From assembly GCF_014305155.1 (NCBI RefSeq), contig NZ_JACRUK010000010.1:1-64000 (forward strand): DNA of 64,000 bases, in the 5' to 3' direction. This stretch comes from Flavobacterium muglaense. GTDB lineage: Bacteria; Bacteroidota; Bacteroidia; Flavobacteriales; Flavobacteriaceae. Within the stretch, counting starts at the first letter, position 1; the number at the start of each line of letters is the position of its first letter. Made by a program: the position numbers and the translations under genes. The notes beneath the pieces were generated by a model that saw nothing but the letters and a program-made list of their open reading frames with translations, was not told the DNA's origin and made no database searches. Of the stretch, positions 18,057 to 26,079 are shown piece after piece.

Positions 18057-21000
18057 TTAAAATGGATTCGTATATGTGAATATTGCCGAACTTCCTTTTA
18101 TGTTTCCAGGCAAGGTGTATTGCATTTTGATCTTGTAATCGCCTCTTTTTATTGACGGGAATACACCGTTGATGATGTAATTATATTTTTGTATCTCAGT
18201 TTGATATTGCGAACTTTTGTTTAAATAAGTATTGACTATTTTATACTGAATATCCATAAAATCTTGTTTGTAGTACAATGGTAAGTTATATCGATACGGC
18301 ATCCTTACATCCAGTAAAGGGAAAGTAGGATTGTTGTCTAAGTAACTCGAGTACCACGTTAAGACGTCAATTCCTTTTTTAGGAACAATTCCCAATAGAT
18401 CCGTGTTTCTATTTACTGTAAACTGTGGTTGCAATGGATACCCTTGATATATTAAAGGGTAAATGCTATTGGTAAAATAGTTGTCATCTAACACGGCTTC
18501 TACGTTGATCATAGGTGCGTAATTAGTTGTTGGTCCTCCTATAAGTTCTGTCAAGCCAAATCTTTCAGTGACTTTTACATCCGTTTGAATAGCATGAACA
18601 TCAGAGTAGATAGGTTCTAAATAATTGTTAGTTACTTTTTTATCTTGCACTTTATCAGCAAAGGTGTTGTACGCACTGGTCGAAAAATTGTAAACTAATA
18701 CGTCTACCGTCGTTGCATCTTTGCTTACGGATTCGGCTTCACGATTCTTAACTTCAATGGAATTTCCTTCCTGGCCTGTACTAGTAGCTGTATACTTTAC
18801 CTCTTTTACAGTGGTATTGCTAGCTTGGGCTGGAGGTGTGCTAATGATTCTAATTGTATATTTTTTACTGTTGGTCATTTTTGCAAAATTGAACTGTAAT
18901 TGCCTTTGCGCTTGATCGTAAGCAAGTCCAGATGCTTTGACGGTACCTGCGTCACTTTCAAAATTAATCTGCTGTGTCCAGTTGGATACCGGCGGAAACA
19001 AGTACGGTTGCCCTCTTTTTAACTTCAGATAACCGCTGTTGCGTTCTGATTGATAAAAGTATTGTTGGTCTACAATAGGGTATGAGTATTCAATATTACT
19101 AATAGGAATGTAATCTGGTGCCTCTCCTGTAGTGAAAATTATATCTTTTACTTCTTTGGCAACTTGACCGTCTTGGGTTAATGTAACCCATGATTGTCCT
19201 TTCATCTCTTGGAAACTTACCGCTACACTCACCGCAATTGGGCTGTTTGGAGGTAAAATATCTGTTGAAATAAAGTTAGCCGCATCCTTACTTTCATTCC
19301 ATACAATAGTTCCTTCAATAGGTTTGCCATTTGTAGTAACGGTATATTTATCAAGAAGAATACGATAGGTTTTAGTTCCTTTGTCATCCTCTAACTCAAA
19401 AGGGGTGTTAATTCGAGTATTGAATACTACTTGTGGTACTGTAAATACGTCTACGCCTGTTGTTCCTTCTTTTGGATTGATATCTGAAATAATTTTCATA
19501 CCTCCCAATGGGGCGCCACCTATTAACTCACATTCTTTACCAAGTTCGATTTTGAATCTAAAACGTCCTTTTACCATTCCACCTAGTAGATCAAAATAGC
19601 CCCCCATGTATCCTCTAAACCAAGAAGGATTGGGTAGTTTTGCTTGCATTAGTACAGCAGCTCCGGCTTTGATGATAGGTATCTTTTTGCGAACAAATAG
19701 TAATTTTACATTAATACCTAACTCTCCTTGTAAATAAACATAAGCTTGTCCATTGGCGTACCATCCATCGATACCGATGGGTCCGGTTCCTTCGCATGCC
19801 GCTTCACCGTAGTCTTTGATCATGATATCAAAACCTAGACCAGCTTGAAAACGGGCGTAAAACACCAAAAATGACATATCGCCAGTGTCTAGACTTAAAT
19901 TCATTCCAAACGCAAAACCACGTCCATCTCCAAGTGCGTTTAAGTCACGCATGTAATCTAAAGTTTGCATATCGACGCCAAGGATTTCGGCTACAATTGC
20001 TGGCGGTGGTGGGCTTCCGGGTATATTGTCTCCAATCATTAGATAAGAGGTGGCTTCAAGTTTAAAGCTTCCCAAACCTAGTTTTAAGCCAACTCTATCC
20101 GTTGGAGTTCCTGCATGTAAGTACCATTCGTCACGTCCGGCATGAAACACAGCCCATCCCGCACGTCCTTTAGGCCCTACACCTTGAAAGAACCCTCCAG
20201 GAGTATTAATAAATATTTCCATTTCACTATGAAAAACGTGATTTTGAAAATCCATTTCCATGGAAAAATTTGCATCAATTCCAACATCAAAGCTTAGTCC
20301 GTCTTGTGGAAATGCTACTTTACTGTATTCCACAAGGTTAGATTCTTTTAATTTGTCCATCGGAAGGTTTTTGTCGCCAAAATCGTTGATTTTGTTTTCC
20401 ATTTTGGTCAACTTTTCTTTGAATTTATCTCCAAATTTGAAGTCTAATGCTTTTACGATATGACCTTCCCCAAAGAAAGAGACTCTGTTTAGTCCACCAT
20501 GCGTATTGAATGCCATTTCAAATCCTACTTTACCATTAAAGGCTTTTTCATTTGCGAGCGCAAACCCTATCAAAGCTCTAAAGCCTAATCCTGAGTTGAC
20601 ATCTGGTATGTACGATAATCCAGATGGTATTCCAGCGGAGTATTCGTTTGGTTTCTTTGTCATTTTGTAGTATGCTCCACCTCCAAAACCGTTTACTATT
20701 GCGGGCCCAATGTATACTTTTACGGGTGAATTGGATAGATCAACATAAGCATCTACGTACCAGTATCTAAAGTCAGTTTTTCCAAACCAAGCAGAAGCAG
20801 AGACCTTTACGCTATTGAAATCGGCGTCTAATTTTCCGTAGAATCCGTTGCCATATACTGGGTCGTTATCCTTGATATCTACAAACCCCTTCATTTTTAT
20901 AGCACCAAGGTCAGCTTCTATGGAAATTCTGTTGATTTTTATGCGGTCGTATTTCCATCGGTTTAGCCCTTGGTCTTCTTTAAAACTTGCAATAACGGAA

Positions 21001-22886
21001 AGTGACGTGCCCCCTGCAAAGCCGCCTGACATCATATTCACATCAATTGCAAAATGTAGTGAAGCTTCGGTATCGTTAGCAGTCAAGCCTATTTCTGAAA
21101 TTGTAACGGGAAAGTTGGCAAATTTAACCTCGCCAGCATATCCTAGATAGTCAACTTTGAAGTATGGACTTTCTGTTTGAAGTTGCAGGTTCTGGAATGT
21201 AACTCCTTTAAAGTCAACTGTTTTTTTTGTTGAGTCTTCCGCGGCTGTTGCATTGGCTGGGGGAGTGGTAGCTGTGGCTGTTGTCGCTCCTGTTGTAGTT
21301 GTTGTAGCATTACTAGCTTGAATTGCAAGACTGCCATGTAGCACTGCTCTTGGTCTGAATTTTTTATCCTTAACCCGTAATTCTATGTACGAGTCGGGTG
21401 TTAAAGTAGCTGTGGCTTGGAATACATTAAAAGATATTGGGTTTTTTGAAGAAACTTTGAGTAAGTATTCATCATTTGTGGGGTCTATGATTGCGCTGTA
21501 TACCAATGCTTTTTGTTTTGCAGCTGTCGCGTCTTTGGCTTGAGCTTCTTCTTTAGTCACTTCGCTTGATACAGGTAATACAATGCTACCATTAAATCCT
21601 GCTCCAGTAAGGTTGTTTGTGACAAAGGTGGCTTCTATATGATCTACTGAGAATTGCCATTTTGATGCATCTCCCTCAGTTATAGGTAGAATATGATCAA
21701 CAGAAAATTTACCAGAAACCCCAAGTCCATCAATCAGTAGGTCTGTGGCCTGGAATACCACTCGTTCTTTACTGGCTCTTTTTTTAAATTGTTCAGGCAG
21801 TACTACTTTTAGCGTCTTTACGTAAATACCTCTCCATAATTGTTCATTTCCGGGGATTAGAAATTTTTGATATTCAGTAGGGAATTTTACTTCTGGCGAA
21901 TTACGAATGTCACTAAAATCAAATACAGCTGTGTTCAATTCAAAAATAAGTCCAGCCTTACCTGTACCGTCAGTACTTTTGTCCTTAGTTAATTGAAAAG
22001 GAGGTAATGTTATTTCTACAAGTATGTCGCTCCAGTCGCTAACGATTGTTTTAAAATGTCCTGTTACAAGGGAGGAAAGGTAATCTTTGTCTCCAGTTTT
22101 TAGTTCGGGTTTTACACGATAAGTGGCATCTACAGGCTCAAGCATTTTTCTAGAAAACAAGACATCGGCTGTAATACCTAATTCTTTAAACCCACTACAA
22201 TCAATTGTGACATAAGTTTGATTTTTGATGTCACCTGTTTTCATGTCTAGTCCACCTTTCAATACTACCATAGTATTGCCTCCTTGAATAGGAATAGGCA
22301 TGTCACCAAGGAGGACTAAATTAGCTTCTCCATAGATTCCTCCTTTGTGTGATAGTTTTATATTATTGGCACCAAAGAATAATTGTTTCTGCCTTCCTTG
22401 TGCGTCCGTTTGTTGTATGGTGATTTTTACAAAGGCAGTGATTTCAGTATATTCGGGTGTAAAGCGAGCTTTGCTAATTCCTAAGGTATAAGTAACATTA
22501 CCAATCTTTTTTTTGATTCCAACAGGAAGGGTAATTAAGTCATCTGGAGATACAAGATCAATAAAATTTTGACTAGTTTCTAGATCATCCATTACTGCTT
22601 TTGCTTGAAGGATCTTTTCATTAGTTACTGTATCGGTAACAAAATGTTGCTTAATATATGACTCATCAAATGTGTTGATTAAGTTTCTTACATTTCTTTC
22701 AGTAAAAGTATTTAATCCTGAAATTGTGTTTGATTGGTTCACCTTGGCGGAAAGCTGCGATTTTTTCGGTGATTTAATTGGATCGTACTTCGTTGTTGTA
22801 CTAGCTGACATTGTAAAGGCAAAGAAGAACAAAATGTAAAATAGGGTAATTTTTCTTATCATAGATTGTTTTACTAATGTTGTCAT
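18057..22886 (-). CDS. Large secreted beta-rich protein of unknown family, first gene of the surface operon
   Basis: A 1609-aa protein. An N-terminal hydrophobic stretch (ITLFYILFFFAFTMSA) fits a signal peptide; starts at 22886 or 22862 (residue 9) are both possible. The body is beta-strand rich with alternating hydrophobic residues and Gly/aromatic-rich strands in the middle (GFGGGAYYK, GPKGRAGWAVFHAG, GFAFGMNLSL), consistent with an outer-membrane or surface beta structure. A low-complexity Thr/Ala linker lies around residues 515-550. No catalytic motif, lipobox or T9SS sorting domain was recognised. As first gene of a seven-gene unit whose later products are an adhesin and a toxin, it may be a scaffold or outer-membrane partner; this is inference from position only. 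Confidence 0.6.
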   Translation of the reverse strand: MTTLVKQSMIRKITLFYILFFFAFTMSASTTTKYDPIKSPKKSQLSAKVNQSNTISGLNTFTERNVRNLINTFDESYIKQHFVTDTVTNEKILQAKAVMDDLETSQNFIDLVSPDDLITLPVGIKKKIGNVTYTLGISKARFTPEYTEITAFVKITIQQTDAQGRQKQLFFGANNIKLSHKGGIYGEANLVLLGDMPIPIQGGNTMVVLKGGLDMKTGDIKNQTYVTIDCSGFKELGITADVLFSRKMLEPVDATYRVKPELKTGDKDYLSSLVTGHFKTIVSDWSDILVEITLPPFQLTKDKSTDGTGKAGLIFELNTAVFDFSDIRNSPEVKFPTEYQKFLIPGNEQLWRGIYVKTLKVVLPEQFKKRASKERVVFQATDLLIDGLGVSGKFSVDHILPITEGDASKWQFSVDHIEATFVTNNLTGAGFNGSIVLPVSSEVTKEEAQAKDATAAKQKALVYSAIIDPTNDEYLLKVSSKNPISFNVFQATATLTPDSYIELRVKDKKFRPRAVLHGSLAIQASNATTTTTGATTATATTPPANATAAEDSTKKTVDFKGVTFQNLQLQTESPYFKVDYLGYAGEVKFANFPVTISEIGLTANDTEASLHFAIDVNMMSGGFAGGTSLSVIASFKEDQGLNRWKYDRIKINRISIEADLGAIKMKGFVDIKDNDPVYGNGFYGKLDADFNSVKVSASAWFGKTDFRYWYVDAYVDLSNSPVKVYIGPAIVNGFGGGAYYKMTKKPNEYSAGIPSGLSYIPDVNSGLGFRALIGFALANEKAFNGKVGFEMAFNTHGGLNRVSFFGEGHIVKALDFKFGDKFKEKLTKMENKINDFGDKNLPMDKLKESNLVEYSKVAFPQDGLSFDVGIDANFSMEMDFQNHVFHSEMEIFINTPGGFFQGVGPKGRAGWAVFHAGRDEWYLHAGTPTDRVGLKLGLGSFKLEATSYLMIGDNIPGSPPPPAIVAEILGVDMQTLDYMRDLNALGDGRGFAFGMNLSLDTGDMSFLVFYARFQAGLGFDIMIKDYGEAACEGTGPIGIDGWYANGQAYVYLQGELGINVKLLFVRKKIPIIKAGAAVLMQAKLPNPSWFRGYMGGYFDLLGGMVKGRFRFKIELGKECELIGGAPLGGMKIISDINPKEGTTGVDVFTVPQVVFNTRINTPFELEDDKGTKTYRILLDKYTVTTNGKPIEGTIVWNESKDAANFISTDILPPNSPIAVSVAVSFQEMKGQSWVTLTQDGQVAKEVKDIIFTTGEAPDYIPISNIEYSYPIVDQQYFYQSERNSGYLKLKRGQPYLFPPVSNWTQQINFESDAGTVKASGLAYDQAQRQLQFNFAKMTNSKKYTIRIISTPPAQASNTTVKEVKYTATSTGQEGNSIEVKNREAESVSKDATTVDVLVYNFSTSAYNTFADKVQDKKVTNNYLEPIYSDVHAIQTDVKVTERFGLTELIGGPTTNYAPMINVEAVLDDNYFTNSIYPLIYQGYPLQPQFTVNRNTDLLGIVPKKGIDVLTWYSSYLDNNPTFPLLDVRMPYRYNLPLYYKQDFMDIQYKIVNTYLNKSSQYQTEIQKYNYIINGVFPSIKRGDYKIKMQYTLPGNIKGSSAIFTYTNPF

Positions 22887-23455
22887 TAAGTTTAATGTAG
22901 TGGAGGTCTTGCTTGCCTTTTTTAATTATTCTTCAATCAATTATTTTGTCAATGTATTTATGTAAGAAATGAGATGTTGATTATTGAATTTTTAATTAAT
23001 TCAAGCAAAATCAATTTCATTCCTCATTTTAGTTTAAAAATAAAATCATTTTTTTTAATTTAAGCATTGAAAATCAAGGTTTAAAATTCTTTTTATTCTA
23101 AAATTCAGTCAAACATAATCAAAATTTTTTTCTATTTTTAGTTTTTTTTAATATTTTTAAACTTACAAATTTAATATGTTTTTTTGTAGTATATTTTGGG
23201 ACGTGCGGTCGATTATTTATGGAGCTTATAGGAGTTATTAAGGGAGATAACAAAGGGGCTTTTCTTGACGTAAGTTAAGAGAGGGAACAATTTTTTAGAG
23301 TGGATACATTTTGGTGTTGTATGCTTGACACAAATAGTTTGTTAGATGACGTTTTTTATGCTGTAAAGTAGGATGTAATGAATGGGTATAGTATTTAGTT
23401 TATGGTGGTCTGAAGTACAATGCTAACTTTCTTAGCATCATCATTCAATAGTTGC
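22887..23455. other. 569-bp AT-rich intergenic region with the surface-operon promoter region
   Basis: No credible coding sequence on either strand. It separates the start of the surface operon from the 3' end of the araC-type gene. It contains two -7-like motifs for the minus strand (listed separately), long A/T tracts at 22980-23190, and a small TGCTAA/TTAGCA hairpin at 23421-23437 without a U-tract. The size suggests a long leader or additional regulation of the surface operon. Confidence 0.6.
23110..23173 (-). promoter_or_regulatory. Candidate promoters for the surface operon
   Basis: Two minus-strand matches to the Bacteroidota -7 consensus TAnnTTTG: TAAATTTG at 23173-23166 and TATGTTTG at 23117-23110. 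Neither has a clear TTG at the -33 position, and the implied leaders are over 200 nt, so confidence is low. Confidence 0.3.
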
Positions 23456-24328
23456 TTACCCAATATAGGAACGCAGCTCTTGGCGGTATTGGGAGGCGCT
23501 TTTACCAGTGAAATCTTTGAATGATTTATTGAAGTGGCCAAAGTTATTGAAACCACTTTCGTATGAGATTTCGGTGATGCTGATGGGTTTTTCGGCTAAT
23601 AGTTTGGAGGCGTGTACTAAACGGTAATCGTTGACAAATTTGGTAAATGTTTTATTGGTTATTTTTTTAAAATAACGGCAAAAAGAGGGAACAGTCATGG
23701 CAACGAGTTCGGCAATGTCATCTAGGCTTATGTTTTCTTGGAAATGTTCCTTTACATAGTTGTATACCATATTCATACGATCGTTATCTTGCATTTGCAT
23801 TTCGATCGAAGATCCCTTTGCATGCAATAGCGTGCTATCGTTTGTCATCGCTAGTTCGTTCAAGATGGCTATTAAGCCTAGTAATCGTTCCATTTGTGTT
23901 TGGTTTGATAGTGCTTTCAACCGTGGGCCAAGTGCAGTAATGGTTTCTTGGCCAAACGATATTCCTTGATCGGCTTTATGGAATAAAGTTTTAATGTTGG
24001 CCATTTGAGGAAGGTCTAGAAATGTTGTGCCTAAAAAATCTGGTTTTAGTTGGATGACGGTTTCTCTCTTGTTTTCACTTTCTTGACCGATGAAGCCACA
24101 ATGTGGCAAATTACTACCTATAAGTATAAGATCGCCATTGTTGAAATACGAAATGTGGTTTCCCACCTGTCTTTTACCTGAACCACCATGTATGTATACA
24201 AGTTCAATTTCAGGATGGTAATGCCAACTGTTGCTGTGACTTTCTATATCTTGATCTCTATTGGATAGTGAGAATGAGTTTCCAAACGTAGGGGCTATAA
24301 TTTTAAGGCTTGGTATTATAGGTCTCAT
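23456..24328 (-). CDS. AraC-family transcriptional regulator with N-terminal cupin
   Basis: A 290-aa protein. Residues about 25-100 form a cupin sensor domain (HYHPEIELVYIHGG, NHISYFNNGDLILIG). Residues about 185-285 form the double helix-turn-helix of AraC proteins (LDDIAELVAMTVPSFCRYFKK, then ITEISYESGFNNFGHFNKSFK). The family usually binds small molecules, often sugars, through the cupin and acts on nearby promoters. It has its own promoter (24351-24380) and is divergent from a small secreted-protein gene. The large surface operon lies downstream on the same strand, separated by 569 bp. Target genes cannot be told from sequence. Confidence 0.9.
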   Translation of the reverse strand: MRPIIPSLKIIAPTFGNSFSLSNRDQDIESHSNSWHYHPEIELVYIHGGSGKRQVGNHISYFNNGDLILIGSNLPHCGFIGQESENKRETVIQLKPDFLGTTFLDLPQMANIKTLFHKADQGISFGQETITALGPRLKALSNQTQMERLLGLIAILNELAMTNDSTLLHAKGSSIEMQMQDNDRMNMVYNYVKEHFQENISLDDIAELVAMTVPSFCRYFKKITNKTFTKFVNDYRLVHASKLLAEKPISITEISYESGFNNFGHFNKSFKDFTGKSASQYRQELRSYIG

Positions 24329-24350
24329 TGTTGTTGTTTTAGTATTGATG

Positions 24351-24380
24351 CAAAGGTAGGGTTTGTTGCGAATAGTTCAA
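24351..24380 (-). promoter_or_regulatory. Promoter of the araC-type gene
   Basis: On the minus strand, TTG (24380-24378), 19 bp, then TACCTTTG (24358-24351): a full match to the Bacteroidota -33/-7 pattern. The implied transcript start is about 16 nt before the ATG at 24328. Confidence 0.7.
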
Positions 24381-24388
24381 TGTTTTTA

Positions 24389-24412
24389 ACCTTTATCGAT
24401 TTCGTAAAAGGT
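24389..24412. promoter_or_regulatory. Imperfect palindrome in the divergent promoter region
   Basis: ACCTTTATCG (24389-24398) and CGTAAAAGGT (24403-24412) are inverted copies with 8 of 10 matches around ATTT. The element lies between the araC-type promoter and the promoter of the secreted-protein gene, where an AraC-type regulator could bind. Confidence 0.35.
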
Positions 24413-24466
24413 AAAATAACGTAGAATGATGAAAATCCTGCATTATATTCAACAAAATTGTCGCCG

Positions 24467-24474
24467 TAGATTTG
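24467..24474 (+). promoter_or_regulatory. Promoter -7 element of the small secreted-protein gene
   Basis: TAGATTTG matches TAnnTTTG and lies 38 bp before the ATG at 24513. It lies inside any longer reading frame starting at 24426, which supports 24513 as the true start. No clear -33 element is seen. Confidence 0.5.
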
Positions 24475-24512
24475 TAATAGTTAAAAGGATTATAAATCTA
24501 AAAACTCAAATT

Positions 24513-25109
24513 ATGAAAAAGATTCTAAAATTCAGTTTAGTAGTAGTAGCATTATTAATGGCTATGAATGTAAGTGCATCAGAAAACAACTTTTCGTTGG
24601 ATGTAAAAAAAGGACAAGGAAAGACGGTAAATTTTGCTCTTAGCGAGTCAAATAAAGTGGTTTTATCAATTTATGATCTAGAAGGTAAGTTGATTCATAA
24701 AGAAAATGTGGAAGGTCAGGGTGTAATTAACCGTACTTATAAATTGGATGCGTTGCCGGTAGGTACTTATTTCCTTTTTGCCGAGTCGGATGCTAAGGTG
24801 ATGAAGTACGAGATTGTAGTGGCTGGTGATACAGCGGTTCTTTCATCGACTCCGGTTTCTGAGGTGTATAAACCAGTGTTCGCAAAGGCAGATGGAGTAG
24901 TGTCTATTCGTGTTGCTAATGAAAAGCGAACTCCTGTCAATATCCAGATTTATAATGAAGGAAATGAGATGGTATATAGTGGCGCTGTTGCAAATGAAAC
25001 CAAAATCGAAAAACTATTTGATATCAATAAAGCACCGTATGAAAAGTATACTTTTATTGTAAGTTATGATGGTGATAAGGTTTTTGAAAAAACAGTATCG
25101 GCGAAGTAA
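24513..25109 (+). CDS. Small secreted protein with two beta-sandwich-like halves
   Basis: A 198-aa protein with a clean signal peptide (KKILKFSLVVVALLMAMNVSASE). The frame could open at 24426, but that adds 29 residues before the signal peptide and includes the promoter motif, so 24513 is chosen. The mature protein has two beta-rich halves, each with strands typical of small Bacteroidota secreted proteins (VVLSIYDLEGKLIHKE with LPVGTYFL; VNIQIYNEGNEMVY with YEKYTFIV). These resemble T9SS sorting-domain-like or DUF3244-like folds, although the C-terminus lacks a canonical sorting motif. Divergent from the AraC gene and followed by a strong terminator. Function unknown. Confidence 0.75.
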   Translation: MKKILKFSLVVVALLMAMNVSASENNFSLDVKKGQGKTVNFALSESNKVVLSIYDLEGKLIHKENVEGQGVINRTYKLDALPVGTYFLFAESDAKVMKYEIVVAGDTAVLSSTPVSEVYKPVFAKADGVVSIRVANEKRTPVNIQIYNEGNEMVYSGAVANETKIEKLFDINKAPYEKYTFIVSYDGDKVFEKTVSAK

Positions 25110-25133
25110 TTGTCATTTTTGGTTAAAAAAAGT

Positions 25134-25166
25134 AGAGGCTGTCTTTTCGGACAGCCTCTTTTTTAT
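25134..25166 (+). terminator. Rho-independent terminator, probably bidirectional
   Basis: AGAGGCTGTC (25134-25143) pairs perfectly with GACAGCCTCT (25150-25159) around TTTTCG and is followed by a T-run. An A-run at 25125-25131 makes it usable for the convergent oxidoreductase gene too. Confidence 0.9.
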
Positions 25167-25191
25167 GTTGTAATTGGACTAACTAATGGAA

Positions 25192-25908
25192 TTAGTTACA
25201 GCCGTCGATGCCACAGTTTTCACCTTCGTTGGTGTTTAGTACGGTAATTTTTGAAGCAAAATCGCCTTCGGACCAAACGCGGTCTAAGGTTTGTACAAAA
25301 GTTTCAACATGTTGCGCTCCCGAAACGGCGTATTTGTTGTCAAACACAAAAAAGGGTACGCCTTGAACTCCGATGCTTTGCGCCATTGTGATGTCTTGCT
25401 GTACTTCATTTGCGTAAGCGTCAGACTCTAAAACAGCTGCTATTGCTGCAGCATCAAGTCCTACACTTAACCCTAGTTGAGTTAATACAGTTTTATCATC
25501 AATGTTTAAACCATCCGTTAAGTAGGCTTTGAATAATAGTTCTTTTAATGCGTCGGCTATATGGTGCTGTTTGGCTAAGTGCAGTAAACGGTGGGCATTA
25601 AAAGAGTTGGCCATAACGGCTTTTTCAAAATGAAAGTCTAATCCTGAGTTTTTGGCGTTTTGAGTCATGCTGTCCATCATCTCTTGTGCCCAGTCGATGT
25701 CTTTTCTGTATTTTTCGGCTAGATGCTCGGCTAGATTATCTTCTGGTGAAGCAACAAAATTAGCGTCAAGCTGAAAACTTTTCCATTCTATTTCAACGGC
25801 ATCTTTGTGCGCAAATTGCGCCAATGCACCTTCGATTCTTCTTTTTCCTATATAGCAATACGGACACATAATATCCGACCAGATTTGTACTTTGAGTTTA
25901 TTTTCCAT
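25192..25908 (-). CDS. DsbA-family (FrnE-type) thiol oxidoreductase
   Basis: A 238-aa cytoplasmic protein without signal peptide. A thioredoxin-fold start carries the redox motif CPYC (C15-C18, in SDIMCPYCYIGKRR). A helical insertion follows (about 40-160), and the conserved cis-Pro loop is GVQGVPFFVFDNKYAVSGAQ near residue 190. Length and layout match the FrnE/DsbA-like family, often annotated as 2-hydroxychromene-2-carboxylate isomerase/DsbA-like. Family members act in thiol-disulfide exchange, and some in oxidative-stress tolerance. The C-terminal tail has two extra cysteines (NCGIDGC), an odd feature that might interact with the active site. Monocistronic, with its own promoter, convergent with the preceding gene. 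Confidence 0.85.
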   Translation of the reverse strand: MENKLKVQIWSDIMCPYCYIGKRRIEGALAQFAHKDAVEIEWKSFQLDANFVASPEDNLAEHLAEKYRKDIDWAQEMMDSMTQNAKNSGLDFHFEKAVMANSFNAHRLLHLAKQHHIADALKELLFKAYLTDGLNIDDKTVLTQLGLSVGLDAAAIAAVLESDAYANEVQQDITMAQSIGVQGVPFFVFDNKYAVSGAQHVETFVQTLDRVWSEGDFASKITVLNTNEGENCGIDGCN

Positions 25909-25933
25909 TATAATTCTATTTTAAACTATTTTG

Positions 25934-25951
25934 TTTGTATATACAAATGTA
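25934..25951 (-). promoter_or_regulatory. Promoter with overlapping perfect 14-bp palindrome
   Basis: TACATTTG on the minus strand (25951-25944) is a perfect -7 element. It overlaps TTTGTATATACAAA (25934-25947), a perfect palindrome, in the position of an operator at the start of transcription of the oxidoreductase gene at 25908. Confidence 0.55.
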
Positions 25952-26023
25952 CAAAATCATTTTTGGAGAATGAGGTCATTTAGGGTTTTATTAAGACATG
26001 GCAATCGGGTTGGGGTAGTTTAT

Positions 26024-26060
26024 AAAAACAAAAAACCCGTCAAAATGGCTTTTGACGGGT
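26024..26060 (-). terminator. Terminator of the nuo operon
   Basis: ACCCGTCAAAA (26035-26045) and TTTTGACGGGT (26050-26060) form a perfect 11-bp stem around TGGC. On the minus strand it is followed by a T-rich stretch (26034-26024). It lies about 20 nt after the nuoN stop. Confidence 0.9.
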
Positions 26061-26079
26061 CTTGTAAATTGTGTGTGCT

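Noticed and set aside
22887-23455. Non-coding RNA gene in the long intergenic region
   Set aside because: Only A/T tracts and one short hairpin without U-tract are visible; no conserved structure could be supported.
24426-24512. N-terminal extension of the small secreted protein
   Set aside because: It would place 29 residues before a complete signal peptide and contains the promoter motif.
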